Below are positions 16,282 to 25,731 of a stretch of DNA of 41,466 bases, piece by piece (within the stretch, counting starts at the first letter, position 1; the number at the start of each line of letters is the position of its first letter). Origin of the DNA: Bacillota bacterium. GTDB taxonomy: Bacteria; Bacillota; Clostridia; Clostridiales; Clostridiaceae. The stretch is taken from the NCBI GenBank assembly GCA_023435985.1, contig JAEZKY010000161.1, positions 1 through 41,466 of the forward strand, in the 5' to 3' direction. Below the pieces are notes generated by a model, which was not told where the DNA came from, ran no database searches, and saw only the letters and a list, made by a program, of their open reading frames with translations. Position numbers and translations under genes: made by a program.

Positions 16282-16836
16282 TTGAAGAAGAACCATAAAG
16301 TATCAAGTAGTAAAGAAGAGTTGGTACGACAGATATTAGAAAAAGACAAGGATTTAAAGGGTAGTAATATTAATGAGGAATTGATGCATGAACTTATTAG
16401 CGGAAAAATATCAAAAAATATAAACGAAGCAGATAATGAGAATTCAACATTGGGGCAAAGAGCTGCTGACAAAATAGCTGCCTTTGGTGGAAGCTGGGCA
16501 TTTATAATAAGTTTTGGCGTAGTGTTAGGGATTTGGATTATAGGAAATGCTATTATTTTAAGTGACAAAGCATTTGATCCATATCCGTTTGTATTTTTGA
16601 ATCTAATCTTATCCTGTTTGGCAGCTATACAAGCACCAATAATAATGATGTCGCAAAATCGTCAGTCAGAAAAAGATAGGTTGACTGCTGCAAATGATTA
16701 TCTTGTTAATTTAAAATCTGAAATTATAGTGGAAGATTTGCACTATAAGATAGATGGGTTATTGAAGCAACAAGAAAAGAATACAAAAACTATAGAAATT
16801 TTATTAAAAACAATAGAAGAATTGAAAAATAAATAA
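16282..16836 (+). CDS. DUF1003 domain membrane protein
   Basis: A 184-residue protein. The central part LGQRAADKIAAFGGSWAFIISFGVVLGIWIIGNAI...DPYPFVFLNLILSCLAAIQAPIIMMSQNRQSEKDR is the DUF1003 signature, two membrane helices (about 70-92 and 99-120) with conserved DPYPF-LN and APIIMMSQNRQ-KDR. The N-terminal 55 residues and the C-terminal coiled-coil tail (about 140-184) are cytoplasmic. Function of the family is unknown; ties to metal or ion transport have been proposed. The start is TTG at 16282 with GGGAGGGA 5-6 bases upstream; no ATG fits. It stands alone between two terminators. Confidence 0.85.
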   Translation: MKKNHKVSSSKEELVRQILEKDKDLKGSNINEELMHELISGKISKNINEADNENSTLGQRAADKIAAFGGSWAFIISFGVVLGIWIIGNAIILSDKAFDPYPFVFLNLILSCLAAIQAPIIMMSQNRQSEKDRLTAANDYLVNLKSEIIVEDLHYKIDGLLKQQEKNTKTIEILLKTIEELKNK

Positions 16837-16893
16837 AATGGAAATATAGTCATTGATCAAGGATGATAAAACACTACAAATAAGTAGCTTGAA

Positions 16894-16944
16894 AAATAGA
16901 GATAGTATGATGGCAGCATTGAAGCCAGTATACTATCTCTATTT
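16894..16944 (+). terminator. Long hairpin after DUF1003 gene
   Basis: A perfect 15-bp stem, 16894-16908 with 16930-16944 (AAATAGAGATAGTAT), around a 21-base loop. The 3' arm ends in ATTT-CTTT, so the T-run is weak, but position and stem strength suggest it ends the DUF1003 transcript. Confidence 0.6.
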
Positions 16945-17099
16945 CTTTAGGAAATAAAGAAATATTATGTTTAACATTTTTACTATTGACATTATAATAG
17001 AAAAATATTCATAGTTTTCGTTCGGATAAGAATTTATTTAGCTAGAATATTGGGAGAAAAACCACGGTCTGGAGGAGTGAGTAAATATTAAAATGCATC

Positions 17100-17135
17100 A
17101 AAAAAGATATTTATCCAATGATAAATATCTTTTTT
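17100..17135 (+). terminator. Terminator/attenuator in the helD leader
   Basis: A perfect 16-bp stem (17100-17115 with 17120-17135) around CAAT, with the 3' arm ending in six T. No gene ends nearby upstream, while a TTGACA-like box is found at 16984-16989. A GGAGGAG followed by a 15-codon open frame (17093-17140) covers the stem. It could be a leader attenuator for helD or the end of a small RNA of roughly 100 bases. Confidence 0.6.
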
Positions 17136-17294
17136 ATTGACACAGCAAAATAAAAACGATACAATGAATTAGATATCGCTTAAATTATTATATATAATAT
17201 ACTTCTCTAATTGTATTATACACCTTCGAGAAAGCGATGTCAATAGTGTTTGAAAATAATTTCACTAAATTATTTTTTAAAGGAGTGAAACATT

Positions 17295-19538
17295 ATGAAC
17301 AATAATGACTTTGAATGGAAACTTGAACATGAATGGCTGAAGGAGGTGCTTAAAGAAGCTCAAAAACAATTTGATGAAAAACGTAATTTTAAAGAAAAAT
17401 TTAAAAGTGACGCAATTGAACTGCAAAGGGAGTTATGGGAGGATGTAGGTTCTGTTTCTATAGAAAATGGATTAGAACAGATTGTAGGTTTCATGCAGTC
17501 TATCAATACCATGAAAATACAGAAGAGAAGCCATGAGTTCACCAGAAAGCTTGAGGAAAAATACGAAAAAGTACTTTTGTCACCATATTTTGCAAGGATG
17601 GATTTTATTGAAAAAGGTGAGGAGAGGGCTGAAAAGTGCTATATAGGAATATCCAATCTTATTAATGATGATTTTGACTTTTTAGTATATGACTGGAGAG
17701 CTCCAATTTCTAGCATGTTTTATGATTATGAAATTGGAGGAGCAGAGTATAAATGCCCTGAAGGAACTGTAGAGGGGAAACTCACCCTTAAAAGGCAGTA
17801 TAAGATTAATAATGGTAAACTTGAGTATATGTTTGACAGCAATCTTAAGATAGATGACGAAGTATTACAGGATATCTTGAGTAAAAACACTGATAGCAAG
17901 ATGAAGGCTATTGTAACAACTATACAAAGAGAGCAGAATAAAGTGATTCGTAATGATGAGTATAAAAACCTGATTGTTCAGGGGCCTGCTGGAAGTGGGA
18001 AAACCTCTGTTGCTCTTCATAGAATTGCCTATCTTTTATATAAGCATAGAGATAAAATAACTCCTCGAAATATAGTAATATTTTCTCCAAACGATATTTT
18101 TAATGAGTATATTTCTAATGTATTACCTGAACTTGGAGAAGATAATATGAATCAGACTACGTTTAAGGAGTATATGCACAAATCCTTAGGCAGTGAGCTT
18201 AACAAAGAAAATTATAGCGAAATGATGGAGGCTATTTTAACCTCAAAGAAGGAAGCAGCTTATCAAATAAGGATCGATAATATAAAGTTTAAAGCTTCAA
18301 TGGAGTTTATAGATATATTAAAGAGGTATGTAATCTTCCTAGAAAAAATGGATAGAAACTTTAAAGATATAACATTTAGAAGCAAGTTGATAATTTCTAC
18401 GCAGAATTTAGAAGAACTGTATTTCAAAGATTATGTACAGCTGCCACTAAAGAGGAGGCTTCAAAAGATAAGGGAGAGAATTTTATTTCTTTTAAAACCT
18501 CATGAAGAACATCGGATAGAAGAAGTAGCTGATGAACTTAAGAATTCGGATTCGTATATGGATAAAATTGAAATTATGAAACATAGTACAGCTAGAGTAA
18601 AGGATGAGCTGAAAGAGCTTTATTATGAAATAAATAGAATAACAGAGTTTGATTTACTGGATATTTATAAAAATCTATTTGAGAATTTAGAGTTTTTCTT
18701 AAGAGATTTAAATATTGAATACAAGCAGGAGAAAATTGGTGAAATAAAAGGATATACTTTAGAAAACCTAAGGATACGAAAGCTTAATTATGAGGATCAG
18801 CCACCACTCTTATATCTAAAAGGTGCACTGGGAGATCTTCTTAAAACCTCAGAAATTAAATACGTTATTATTGACGAGGCCCAGGACTATTCACCGCTGC
18901 AATATGAAATTTTTTATCAGCTCTTTAACCATGCAAGTATGACTATACTTGGAGATTTAAATCAATCAATAAACCCATTCATGAATGTAGGAGATTATAA
19001 GAATATCTCTCATATATTCACAGAAGATAGTACCTGCATAATAAATTTAACTAAAAGCTATAGATCTACAATGGAAATTACTAAGTTTTCAAGAAGGCTG
19101 CTTAATAAGGAGCTTGAGGTTCAATGTGTAGAAAGAAGTGGAGAAGAGCCTTTACTTCTTGGATTTTCAGATGAAGATGCAATAAAAGAAAAACTTCTTG
19201 AAGATATAAAAATATATAATGAGAAAAAATATAAATCCATTGGTATTATAACAAGAACCGCAAAGGAAGCAAATGAGGTATACGATTTCTTAAAAGATAA
19301 GATTGACGTTAAGGTAATAGTGAAGGATGATGATGAATATGTGAGTGATACCTTGATAATCCCTTCTTATCTTGCTAAAGGATTAGAATTTGATGTAGTG
19401 CTTATATATAATGCAGGAAATGAAAATTACAATTGTGAGGAGGAGAGGCTTTTGCTTTACACTGCTTGTACCAGAGCACTCCATATTTTATGCGTATACT
19501 ACTCAAGAAAGATGACATCGTTACTATTTCATCCCTAG
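17295..19538 (+). CDS. helD: HelD-like RNA polymerase recycling helicase (UvrD-like SF1)
   Basis: A 747-residue SF1 ATPase. The N-terminal coiled-coil arm (about 1-95, LEHEWLKEVLKEAQKQFDEK) inserts in the RNA polymerase secondary channel in HelD proteins. It is followed by YIGISNL...DFLVYDWRAPISSMFYDYE, a HelD hallmark. The Walker A is GPAGSGKTS (230-238), motif II is Asp527-Glu-Ala-Gln, and the C-terminal helicase parts include GDLNQSI, LTKSYRST, YLAKGLEFDVVLI and LYTACTRALH. HelD frees stalled RNA polymerase from DNA using ATP; some relatives protect against rifamycins. AAAGGAG lies 7 bases before the ATG. An attenuator-like hairpin lies 160 bp upstream. Confidence 0.92.
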   Translation: MNNNDFEWKLEHEWLKEVLKEAQKQFDEKRNFKEKFKSDAIELQRELWEDVGSVSIENGLEQIVGFMQSINTMKIQKRSHEFTRKLEEKYEKVLLSPYFARMDFIEKGEERAEKCYIGISNLINDDFDFLVYDWRAPISSMFYDYEIGGAEYKCPEGTVEGKLTLKRQYKINNGKLEYMFDSNLKIDDEVLQDILSKNTDSKMKAIVTTIQREQNKVIRNDEYKNLIVQGPAGSGKTSVALHRIAYLLYKHRDKITPRNIVIFSPNDIFNEYISNVLPELGEDNMNQTTFKEYMHKSLGSELNKENYSEMMEAILTSKKEAAYQIRIDNIKFKASMEFIDILKRYVIFLEKMDRNFKDITFRSKLIISTQNLEELYFKDYVQLPLKRRLQKIRERILFLLKPHEEHRIEEVADELKNSDSYMDKIEIMKHSTARVKDELKELYYEINRITEFDLLDIYKNLFENLEFFLRDLNIEYKQEKIGEIKGYTLENLRIRKLNYEDQPPLLYLKGALGDLLKTSEIKYVIIDEAQDYSPLQYEIFYQLFNHASMTILGDLNQSINPFMNVGDYKNISHIFTEDSTCIINLTKSYRSTMEITKFSRRLLNKELEVQCVERSGEEPLLLGFSDEDAIKEKLLEDIKIYNEKKYKSIGIITRTAKEANEVYDFLKDKIDVKVIVKDDDEYVSDTLIIPSYLAKGLEFDVVLIYNAGNENYNCEEERLLLYTACTRALHILCVYYSRKMTSLLFHP

Positions 19539-19711
19539 AATTATTCCTTGAATATAATGGATTGTAAGAAAAAATATACCATGATATTTTATAATAATTT
19601 TGGTGATTTAGTATTTAAAAAGATAGAAAATTTTAAGAAATAACAAATATATAGTGGGAAACTATGAAAAGTTCTAATGAACAGTTAAAAATAAATATTT
19701 TATTTGACCTC

Positions 19712-19743
19712 TTGACTTTGTCCATAACTGGAAGGTTTATACT
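19712..19743 (+). promoter_or_regulatory. MerR-type long-spacer promoter
   Basis: TTGACT (19712-19717) and TATACT (19738-19743) are 20 bp apart, with an imperfect dyad (TCCATAACTGGA) between. Spacers of 19-20 bp are characteristic of promoters activated by MerR proteins through DNA twisting. It drives the decayed MerR gene that follows. Confidence 0.7.
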
Positions 19744-19772
19744 ATCATTGTCGACAGAAAGGAGAATTAATT

Positions 19773-20089
19773 GTGTACACTATTAGGCAGTTTTCTAAAA
19801 TTGGGAGAGTTTCAACTAAGACACTTCGTTATTATGATGAGGTTGAGTTATTAAAGCCCGTGTATGTGGACAGACTTATTCATATGAACAAGTTTTAAAA
19901 ATTCTTTCTATATCTGAATTAAAGGGATATGGCTTAAAATTAGAACAAATTTAAGCTATTATGGATAAGGAAGATGCTGAATTGCTTAAAAAGTTCCTAA
20001 AGAACAAAATAGTTGAAATTGATAAGGAAGTTCAAAACAGTTTGAAACTCAGAGATTCAATGGATAATAATTCGATTTTTAAGGGTTAA
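19773..20089 (+). pseudogene. MerR family regulator, frameshifted remnant
   Basis: GTG at 19773 follows AAAGGAG. The first 33 codons read YTIRQFSKIGRVSTKTLRYYDEVELLKP, a normal MerR DNA-binding helix-turn-helix. The frame is then lost at about 19872, with part of the wing missing. Another frame resumes with YSYEQVLKILSISELKGYGLKLEQI, a stop, then the coiled-coil helix AIMDKEDAELLKKFLKNKIVEIDKEV. The C-terminal ligand domain is absent. So at least one frameshift, a stop and a deletion have hit the gene. The promoter and terminator remain intact. It lies convergent to a LysE remnant, perhaps its former target. Confidence 0.8.
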
Positions 20090-20112
20090 GGGCTTACCTT
20101 AGCCCTCTTTTT
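20089..20112 (+). terminator. Terminator after MerR remnant
   Basis: AGGGCT (20089-20094) pairs with AGCCCT (20101-20106), followed by C and five T. Confidence 0.65.
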
Positions 20113-20119
20113 GGTTTTG

Positions 20120-20460
20120 AAAAGAGTAAATTAGCAAGAACTCCACTATGAAGTATTGTATTTACTTTTTCTTCAGAGTTACTATTTTTTAGGTCAAAAC
20201 TTGTTTTAATCTTAACATACCAAGCTCAATATATAATAAATATACAGCACCAATTAATTTTGGAATAAGGAAAGCATTATTGTTCATCTTCATAGATAGG
20301 TGATGAAAGTGCAATACTTATACATAAATGAGGGATGATACCCATAATACAACCAAGAGCAGCAAATATGCTAGCTCTTTTCCATTTTGTTAGTCCTATT
20401 GAAATCGTATATGTAACTCCTGTACCTGGAATTATATGATGATAAATGATGTAATTAAAA
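20120..20460 (-). pseudogene. LysE-type amino acid exporter, decayed
   Basis: The minus strand reads, with frame changes, PGTGVTYTISIGLTKWKRASIFAALGCIMGIIPHLCISIAL, then KLIGAVYLLYIELGMLRLKQ. This is the N-terminal third of a LysE family translocator (PGP-x-G-x-x-G-x-AALG-x-x-G plus the LK-x-x-GA-YL-x-x-G motif). No start with an RBS remains, and the frame breaks after the second helix. Ends are approximate. Confidence 0.65.
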
Positions 20461-20638
20461 AACTGAATGTAAAAGTGGTTAAAATTTTATTTAATTTACT
20501 TAAGTGTATTTATTATAATTTAATGTCCAAATTCATGATATAATGGTAAAAAAGCTTAAAGTTTATAAGTGATAATATGAAATGCAAAGTTAGTTCATAT
20601 ATATTACAATTTTTAAGATAATAGATGGAGTAAAGAGT

Positions 20639-21487
20639 GTGGAAGTAATAGAAATAAAAGAAGATATGAAATTAATAGAAAACTATATTGAATTAAAAGA
20701 CTATGAATCTGCATTAAAGGGATTGGATTCACTAATACTAAAAAATGAAGATAAGGCAGATTATTTTTATTTTAAAGCATTTTGCTATATTCAACTTAAT
20801 AAGTTGGAAGAAGCTACAAAAGAAACTAAAAATGCCATATTAAAAGGCTATTTATCAGATGATTGTATGAAGATTTTACAAAACATTTATAATAAAATGG
20901 GCGAAAAACATGATGCTCAGGAATATTTTATTAAAGAATTAATATTTTATCCAACTTCTGAAGATGAGTTTTTGAGAATAGCGTATATAAAATTTTTTAT
21001 GGAAACTAGCGATAATGGAAGAAAATTTATAAAAAGAGCTATTAAAATATCATCTACAAATCCAAAAATTTTGAGATATGCTTTTGATTATTATGGGAAT
21101 AAAGGTTTTGAGAGAGAGTTGCAAAAAGTTTTAGAAAAGTATTTAGAATGTGATGTAAGTGAAGTGTCGAAACTGGAGATTAATGGTGATTATGAAGTTT
21201 ATTTGAAAAATCATAAAAAAGCTTTAGAATATTTTGATAAAGCCAGTTTGATTGATCCTAATAATGCTTTAATACAGGATAAAATCGAAAAAGCTAAGAA
21301 AAATTCAGGTATTTTAATAAAAAGTCGTAATATATTTTTAAGAATTTTAGAATTTATATCTGTGATAGTGGCAATAATTATTTTTTTATTTTTATTTGCA
21401 GTTACGCATTCTATTATAATTAGTGGTCTAATAGCCTTTATATTATGTAATCTTGCATTATTAAGCCTAAGAGAAATGAATAAATAA
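20639..21487 (+). CDS. TPR-repeat protein with C-terminal membrane anchor
   Basis: A 282-residue protein. Residues about 10-220 form tetratricopeptide-like helix pairs, clearest at YIELKDYESALKGLDSLI, YFKAFCYIQLNKLEEATKETKNAI and DYEVYLKNHKKALEYFDKASLIDPNNALIQDKI. Two hydrophobic helices follow (about 235-258 and 259-275), so the repeat domain probably faces the cytoplasm from a tail anchor. The start is GTG at 20639 with GGAG 9-10 bases upstream. No catalytic domain is seen; it is likely a scaffold. It is the only intact gene between 19.5 and 24.4 kb, and its neighbours do not suggest a partner. Confidence 0.75.
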   Translation: MEVIEIKEDMKLIENYIELKDYESALKGLDSLILKNEDKADYFYFKAFCYIQLNKLEEATKETKNAILKGYLSDDCMKILQNIYNKMGEKHDAQEYFIKELIFYPTSEDEFLRIAYIKFFMETSDNGRKFIKRAIKISSTNPKILRYAFDYYGNKGFERELQKVLEKYLECDVSEVSKLEINGDYEVYLKNHKKALEYFDKASLIDPNNALIQDKIEKAKKNSGILIKSRNIFLRILEFISVIVAIIIFLFLFAVTHSIIISGLIAFILCNLALLSLREMNK

Positions 21488-21606
21488 ATTACCGTATTTT
21501 ATTGGTTAATTAATCATTTCGAACATATGAAAAGGGTAATTTAAGTAACTGAGTATGTACTTCTGACATAATCTAGCAATATAGTAGCTTATATTAGGAG
21601 AAATAC

Positions 21607-22773
21607 ATGATTAGCTTAACCTTAACACCACTTCAGTATATTTATCTTGTCTTTATCATCATATTAATATTTGCAATGGTTAAGAAGAAGTATATATCAT
21701 TGTTATGTATAGTTGGTATTTTTATTTTAGGCTTAGTAGGTACAGGATCTGTATATAAATCTGTTATGGGTGTATTTAATAGTTTTGTCTATGAAACAAA
21801 GGAACCTATGCCTACCATTTTTATCATATCTATCTATCATAAGTGCTATGAGTAATACGCTTATGGATTCAGGAATAAATGATGAAATGGTTTCTCCTTT
21901 CAAAGGAATTATTAAAGATTATTGGAATTGTTATGATGGTTTTATCTTGGTTTTTCTCGCCATCGTTAGCAGTAGCGCTTATTGGAGCATTATTTTTACA
22001 TATTGCTAAAAAAGTAGGACTCCCAGCTATGGGGGTAGCAATTTCTATGAACTTATTTGGACGTGGTATAGCTTTATCTAGTGATTATATTATGCAAGCA
22101 GCACCTAAACTCACGGCAAATGCAGCTTGCATACCAGTTGCTGATGTTATTTCTGCAAGTATCCCTCTTGTAATAATAATAGGTATAGTGGCAACTGTTT
22201 CGGCTTTCTATTTTCTTAGAAAAGATATTAAATCATGGGATATATCTAATGAAAATAAAATTGAAGAAATATTAGCGGATTCAGTGGCCTCAATGCTTAT
22301 TTCTTCAAAAAAATTGAGAAGGATTCTGGCTTTAGTAATAGAAGCTCTTTTTGCTTTAAATATTTTTATTATATATGTAGGTAAATTGCAGGGAGGCGAT
22401 GCTACAGCTCTTATTGGAGGGACAGCAATATTTATATTAAGTTTTCTATCGGTAATAATCTATAAGGAAAATTCGCTAGGAAAAGTTACTGATAATTTAG
22501 TTAGCTCAGTCGTTTCAGCTAGCACACTTACAGTTGTTGAGGCTATTACAGGGTTGGATGGTTCTGGCTTTTAAAGTATATTTTTAGTGGAATCTGATCT
22601 ATAGCTAAAATATTCTCAACTTCTATAGGTAGGTGGAGAAACTGTAATTCCTTGGGCCTTGATACCAGTAGCAGCTATCTATCGTGTAGATACTTTTGAA
22701 CTGGCAAAGAAAAAACCTTAAACCAGTAGTTATAGGTTAGGTAGTTACGACTATAGTGGCAATGTTTATCTAA
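21607..22773 (+). pseudogene. Multi-pass membrane permease, frameshifted and internally deleted
   Basis: Starts at ATG 21607 after AGGAGAAAT. The frame is open for about 60 codons (four-helix-like hydrophobic stretch with KKKYISLLCIVGIFILGLVGTGSVYKS), then shifts near 21835 and again near 21900, where a long frame continues with GLPAMGVAISMNLFGRGIALSSDYIMQAAPKL and ADVISASIPLVIIIG. That frame ends at 22574. Beyond, GGGETVIPWALIPVAAI and DTFELAKKNLKPVVIG continue in broken frames to a TAA at 22771-22773. About 100 residues in the middle seem to be missing. The profile resembles the ion-transporter superfamily (NhaC/short-chain fatty acid type permeases), but the exact family is not recognised. 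Confidence 0.7.
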
Positions 22774-22798
22774 TATAGTATTTTAATAATCAATGTAA

Positions 22799-22835
22799 AA
22801 AAGTCATCTGGAGATTATCCCTCTAGATGACTTTT
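22799..22835. terminator. Terminator between the permease and lipoprotein remnants
   Basis: AAAAGTCATCT (22799-22809) pairs with AGATGACTTTT (22825-22835); usable on both strands. It separates two convergent decayed genes. Confidence 0.75.
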
Positions 22836-22864
22836 GTATGAAATAAATTTATCTAATATTTATT

Positions 22865-23397
22865 TTATGAACATTTATGCCCCGGTATTTTATTATTTAG
22901 ATAAGTTTTGCATTCTAATCGTTCGAAGCCAGATATTCTTATTTCAGTTATAGAGGGAAATGTAAAGTTAAGAGTATACTTTTTTTTATAAAAAGCAGCT
23001 GACCATCTATCTTCTATAAAGACTGCCGTATTTTTAAGGAAGATAACCTGCATGCTCTCTGTTTCTTTATCTGCTTCATAAACAGTAAAATCAAAAGAAG
23101 TATTAGTTACATTAGAAACCTCAACTTTACAATAATTTTTAAAAATTAAGTCATTATCGTTTAAATATCACTTATTCAAATAGGTTCCTCCATATAATTC
23201 AACTTTGTTATTTACTTTAGTTATCTTTTGAGAGATATTATTTTGATCATTAGCAACTTTTACAGGAGTAGTTATATCTTTTGAATTATCTTCTAATGGA
23301 TTGATTTTTTTTAGAAGATTGTGCAGAGGAATTTAGTTTTTTAGTACTACTACAGTCAACTAAAATGAAACTTAAACATAATATCAAAACTATATTG
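22865..23397 (-). pseudogene. Lipoprotein gene, truncated at its signal peptide and frameshifted
   Basis: Read from right to left: NIVLILCLSFILVDCSSTKK, a signal peptide with the lipobox ILVDC but no start codon. Then come a Ser/Asn/Lys-rich linker with a frameshift at a run of A (near 23310), a beta-rich domain with a stop near 23170, and the C-terminal part ending at the TAA at 22865 (FTFPSITEIRISGFERLECKTYLNNK). The 5' end is lost exactly where the partial MATE copy begins (23398). The domain resembles secreted DUF4352-like immunoglobulin-fold proteins, but the match is weak. Confidence 0.65.
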
Positions 23398-24128
23398 AGA
23401 AATTTACCAATACTTAAATTAAAAAAGAATGATTTGAAAATATCAAATTATGTTTTTATAGAACATGTAAAGATGTCCTTACCAATGGCATTCCAAGCAT
23501 CTATAATAGCGATTGGTGCTCTTGTAGTGCAATTTGCACTTAATAATTTGGGTGCTGTTTCTGCATATATGCTCAAAAAATTGATACTATTGAATGATAT
23601 CCTTTTATATTACAATGGCTACCTACATAGTTCAAAATTATGGTGCTAAGAAATATGGAAGAATAAAAGAATGAGTAAGAAAATGCATTTTTATATCAGT
23701 AACTTTCAGTGTTATTGTAGCAATTATTAATATATTTGGAGATTATTTTCTAACAGCAATCTTTGTTAGATATGAGCAAAAAGAAGTTATTTCATTATCA
23801 CAAATATATTAACTTCGAGTGGAATTTTTTACTTTGTACTTGCACTGCTTTTTATATACAGATATACTCTTCAAGGCTTAGGCCAAAGCTTTATTCCAAC
23901 TGTGGCAGGTATTATGGAATTATTAATGAGAACTTTTGCTGCAATAATGCTATCAAAACCATTTGGATTTTTAGGAATATCTTTATCAAATTATTTAGCA
24001 TGGTTTGGAGAATGTATTCTACTTGTTATATATTACTATAAGGAAGATAAATTGTGAGTAATTGGAAAAAGAACATTATATAGATGATAATGATATAAGC
24101 GAGTGTAGTTGTATGAATAGGTAATGAT
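23398..24128 (+). pseudogene. Partial, degenerate copy of the MATE exporter gene
   Basis: The sequence follows 12990-13749 (codons about 216 to the stop of the intact MATE gene) closely, with small deletions, frameshifts near 23565 and 23810, and internal stops. Readable pieces are NLPILKLKKNDLKIS-YVFIEHVKMSLPMAFQASIIAIGAL and, later, PTVAGIMELLMRTFAAIML in another frame. It has no 5' half, promoter or RBS. An open frame of 94 codons from 23365 is chimeric: it starts inside the antisense of the lipoprotein signal peptide and is not a real gene. Confidence 0.9.
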
Positions 24129-24184
24129 CTGTTAGAGGTCTTGTTTTTAAACTTTAAAATTTTTTATAAAATTTTATGATTTTT

Positions 24185-24416
24185 TGCAACACTTCTCTAA
24201 GTTGGATTGTATTACTAATAGAAGACACAATTGAAAAATAGCTAGTCCATCTGCTAGTCCCTCTAGTAGGCTATGTTGTATCAGGCTGATTAGGCAGATA
24301 AACTTAATATGTCCGGTCAACTATGAGTGCTATCTGTCTTCTTGTCTGATGAAATAAATATATTCATGGCAATTTGGGACTTGTTATTTTCATTAATGTG
24401 TCTAAAATGAAAAAAT
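24185..24416 (+). other. Decayed coding-like stretch, possibly a transporter C-terminus
   Basis: Interrupted frames include LVPLVGYVVSG, YVRSTMSAICLLV and LGLVIFINVSKMKK before TAA. The hydrophobic pattern with G-Y-x-x-SG-x-LG resembles a loop and helix of a major facilitator protein, but stops are too many to be sure. No other feature is seen between 24129 and 24483. Confidence 0.25.
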
Positions 24417-24483
24417 AAGATATAAGCACATAAAAATAAGTATAATACTCGATTGTACGAGCTTAGAAGGAGTAGATAAAATT

Positions 24484-25653
24484 ATGAAAAAATTAATGAT
24501 AGGTATATTAACAGCAGTAACAATTATGGGGATGTCAGCTCAAGCATTTGCAGCAGATTCATTTAGTCATAGATCTAATCCAGTGCAGATCATCGGAGGT
24601 GATATTCCAATATCAAACTCTGCACCTAAGGATGTGGATATCAACAAGGTATCGATATGCGGGAAAAATATAGAGCTTGGAGTAAATGGTGTTTCAATAT
24701 ATAAAGGTAAGATTATGGTTCCATTAAACATTACAGCGGAAAGTCTTGGGTTTAAAGTTGATGCGGGTAATGATAATAAAACTATAACCTTAGATAATGG
24801 TAAAATTAAAGTAAATGTTTATGTAGGAACAGATGGTTATTTTATATTAAACAATGATCCTAATTCTATGTCAGTGATGATGATGCATATATTAGGTGCG
24901 GAAACTATAAAGATTGATAATGTTGTATATGTACCAATTAATTTGTATAATGAGATATTGAATGATAAAAAAACAGTAGGCAGCTTTTTTGTAAGGAATA
25001 AAGATGGACAATGGATTTATTCAATTAATGGAGATCTTGCAACAGGATGGAAGTTAATAAATAATAAGTGGTATTTTATGAATAATAGTGGCATAATGCA
25101 AAAAGGTTGGGTTCAAACTAATGGCGCGTGGTATTACTTGTTAGATGATGGAGAAATGGCTGTAAATACAGTGACTCCAGATGGATATAAAGTAGATCAA
25201 AGCGGTAAATGGGATGGTAGTCCAGCATCTACGGCAGGAATTCAGACTCCAGGTGTTGACGATTTAATAAATCCAGTCGTAAATTATGACACTATAGAAG
25301 ATGCTCAAAAAATATTAAAATATAAAATCACAGTTCCAAAGGAATTATTAGGTAAATATAATATCAAATATATAAATACTATCTCAAGAGATTTATTTCA
25401 AATATGTTATGTAAGTAATCAAGGTGATATTTTATTTAGAATGGGACAAGGCACTGAAGATATAAGTGGTGACTACAATAACTATAAGACTAATAATACA
25501 ATAAATATAAATGGTAGCAATGTTAAACTAAAAGGAGACGATAATCTAGTTAAAGTTGCGGTTTGGAGTGCAAATAACATGTCATATTCTATTTCAGTAA
25601 ATTCTGGCATGACTCAAGATGATATAATAAAAATAGTAAAAAGCACATTTTAG
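24484..25653 (+). CDS. Secreted wall-binding protein: stalk domain, choline-binding-like repeats, DUF4367-like domain
   Basis: A 389-residue exported protein. The signal peptide (1-23) ends in AQAFA-AD. Residues about 50-165 look like the copper-amine-oxidase N-terminal/stalk domain (IYKGKIMVPLNITAESLGFKVDAGNDNKTITL, then VVYVPINLYNEIL). Residues about 172-245 hold two to three cell-wall-binding repeats (GWKLINNKWYFMNNSGIMQKGWVQTNGAWYYL). The C-terminal domain (about 268-389) is like the C-terminal domain of the anti-sigma factor encoded at 26367-27536: both contain F-RxGxG-x-x-ISGDYN-Y...N-L-AVW...SYSIS. AGAAGGAG lies 10 bases before the ATG. It probably sits on the wall or is released; the shared domain suggests it works in the same signalling pathway as the sigma/anti-sigma pair. 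Confidence 0.82.
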   Translation: MKKLMIGILTAVTIMGMSAQAFAADSFSHRSNPVQIIGGDIPISNSAPKDVDINKVSICGKNIELGVNGVSIYKGKIMVPLNITAESLGFKVDAGNDNKTITLDNGKIKVNVYVGTDGYFILNNDPNSMSVMMMHILGAETIKIDNVVYVPINLYNEILNDKKTVGSFFVRNKDGQWIYSINGDLATGWKLINNKWYFMNNSGIMQKGWVQTNGAWYYLLDDGEMAVNTVTPDGYKVDQSGKWDGSPASTAGIQTPGVDDLINPVVNYDTIEDAQKILKYKITVPKELLGKYNIKYINTISRDLFQICYVSNQGDILFRMGQGTEDISGDYNNYKTNNTININGSNVKLKGDDNLVKVAVWSANNMSYSISVNSGMTQDDIIKIVKSTF

Positions 25654-25731
25654 TTATGTATATTCTAGTAACTATAGATAAATTAAATTCATGATCAACT
25701 TATACCAGTTAATTTATTCAATAACTGCTAG

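Noticed and set aside
21770..22009. A separate small membrane protein
   Set aside because: This frame is part of the frameshifted permease; its hydrophobic stretch continues the pieces on both sides.
23365..23649. A 94-codon gene
   Set aside because: Its first codons are the antisense of a lipoprotein signal peptide and the rest is a fragment of the MATE copy in the original frame; there is no RBS.
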